Shown one piece after another: positions 63,383-64,000 of a stretch of DNA of 64,000 nucleotides (position 1 is the stretch's first letter; each line of letters begins with the position of its first letter). The notes under the pieces were generated by a model, which was given only the letters and a program-made list of their open reading frames with translations, did no database searches and was not told where the DNA came from. A program made the translations under genes and the position numbers. This DNA is from Bacteroidota bacterium (GTDB lineage: Bacteria > Bacteroidota > Bacteroidia > Chitinophagales > Saprospiraceae): positions 1-64,000 of the forward strand of contig JAKQLF010000155.1 in the NCBI GenBank assembly GCA_029567325.1, given 5' to 3'.

Positions 63383-64000
63383 ACCAATTCTGTTTTTTTT
63401 ACTGATTGTTTTGTTTTACCAATCTTGTAAATCAGTAAAAACTTTTGAAAATAAAGGTACTCCTCCTACGAGGTCTTTGCAGGACGTAATGACTGAACTT
63501 CGCAAGAACAATTTGGATTTTACGTGGTATGATGCAAAAATTGATATGGACATAGAAAGTACTGAATTTGGAGGAAGTGGATCAGCAGTCCTGCGAATGA
63601 AAAAAGACAGTGCCATTTGGGTGGTTGTAAAAAAACTTGGAATCGAAGGTGGGCGCATGTTGATGCGGGAGGATTCAGCCTTTTTGATCAACAGGTTTGA
63701 GCGTTATTTTCAAAGAGAACAAGTCTCAAAGATCAAAAGAAAAATGGGACTTAATTTGACACTTGGTGAGCTCCAAAAGGCGATGGCGGGCAATTTTATT
63801 TTACCTCAAGATGCGCAAATCAAATCTTACAGACAAGAAGGAAATTCATGCCTTATTGAAACAAGCATGGATGGCAACAATATAACTTACAACATCAATG
63901 CGTTCAATTTACTACCTCAGGGAATTTTGATCAACGACGGGCGCCAAAAATTTGTCGAAATAAAGTATTATGAATACGAAAAAAGGTTTGGATTGATGCT
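63369..64000 (+). CDS. DUF4292 lipoprotein (3' end outside the window)
   Basis: A frame from a GTG at 63369 is open to the window edge (210 codons). The start AYIKPILFFLLIVLFYQSC is a lipoprotein signal with lipobox and Cys at about 20, then KSVKTFENKG. The body (QDVMTELRKNNLDFTWYDAKIDMDIESTEFGGSGSAVLRMKKDSAIWVVVKKLGIEGGRMLM) is the DUF4292 pattern known in Bacteroidota, of unknown function, possibly an outer-membrane-associated lipid-binding fold of LolA/LolB type. It overlaps the TPR gene by 14 bases and is probably co-translated. This frame is not evident as a standard ATG start, so it is easily missed. Confidence 0.85.
   Translation, partial: MAYIKPILFFLLIVLFYQSCKSVKTFENKGTPPTRSLQDVMTELRKNNLDFTWYDAKIDMDIESTEFGGSGSAVLRMKKDSAIWVVVKKLGIEGGRMLMREDSAFLINRFERYFQREQVSKIKRKMGLNLTLGELQKAMAGNFILPQDAQIKSYRQEGNSCLIETSMDGNNITYNINAFNLLPQGILINDGRQKFVEIKYYEYEKRFGLM

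Noticed and set aside
1-64000. rRNA, tRNA, transposon or prophage genes
   Set aside because: I found no tRNA-like cloverleaf, rRNA sequence, transposase, integrase or phage gene when reading the window.

Overview
The window looks like the chromosome of a Bacteroidota bacterium, most likely from the Saprospiraceae/Chitinophagales side, although the exact lineage is inference. The reasons are: low GC; promoters of the Bacteroidota type (TTTG or TTG, about 18-20 nt, then TAnnTTTG) ahead of many genes; few Shine-Dalgarno sites; a type IX secretion (T9SS) sorting domain and a PorW/SprE-type T9SS protein; many lipoproteins; and families typical of the phylum (DUF3467, DUF4199, DUF4292, TIGR02757/DUF2400, DUF7033 deacetylases, ECF sigma factors of the CHASE-less short type). 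Nearly all DNA is coding. I see no rRNA, tRNA, transposase, integrase or CRISPR array.

Layout. 1-1.6 kb: a truncated thioredoxin-like secreted protein, a leucine-rich-repeat lipoprotein and a small membrane protein. 1.8-7.2 kb: an HtrA protease, then a tight co-directional run of thioredoxin, PdxH, acyl-CoA dehydrogenase, site-2 protease and an alpha/beta hydrolase. 7.3-13.5 kb: an ECF sigma factor, then the reverse-strand rimP-nusA-infB-TIGR02757 operon, whose 5' leader carries a terminator-like hairpin. 13.8-18.1 kb: a DUF1800 / DUF1501 / discoidin-T9SS triad. 18.2-26.4 kb: DUF4199, a possible GT-B glycosyltransferase, Bcp peroxiredoxin, a second ECF sigma factor, a deoxy-amino-sugar pair (3,4-ketoisomerase and aminotransferase) with a GT39-type glycosyltransferase, a BKACE enzyme and a sugar isomerase. 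26.6-34.1 kb: PgeF, a Kir-type potassium channel, a third ECF sigma factor with a likely membrane anti-sigma and a Spy-like periplasmic protein, a lipoprotein-anchored methyltransferase, and a class V aminotransferase. 34.2-38.5 kb: ALDH7-type dehydrogenase, then reverse-strand pxpB-pxpC and small genes.

38.5-39.2 kb is a non-coding block with a duplicated ~149-bp unit and a heptamer array. 39.3-44.3 kb: DUF3467, polyprenyl synthase, CoA-binding protein, EtfAB and a BaiN-type flavoprotein. 44.3-45.4 kb is the longest gene-poor stretch, with a possible 52-residue membrane protein and a strong orphan terminator. 45.4-55 kb: an iron/2-oxoglutarate-type oxygenase, TatA, a YhhN-like protein, adenine deaminase, a coding remnant, a haem-binding protein, RmlA, a deacetylase and PorW/SprE. 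55-64 kb: M23 peptidase, HAD protein, methyltransferase, GT2, pyruvate kinase, acyl carrier protein, a TPR protein and a DUF4292 lipoprotein cut by the window end.

The best leads are regulatory or cell-surface: the rimP leader hairpin, the DUF1800-DUF1501-T9SS triad together with TatA and PorW in the same window, the ECF/anti-sigma/Spy triad, the predicted surface lipoprotein with a SAM-methyltransferase fold, and the two unexplained intergenic regions.
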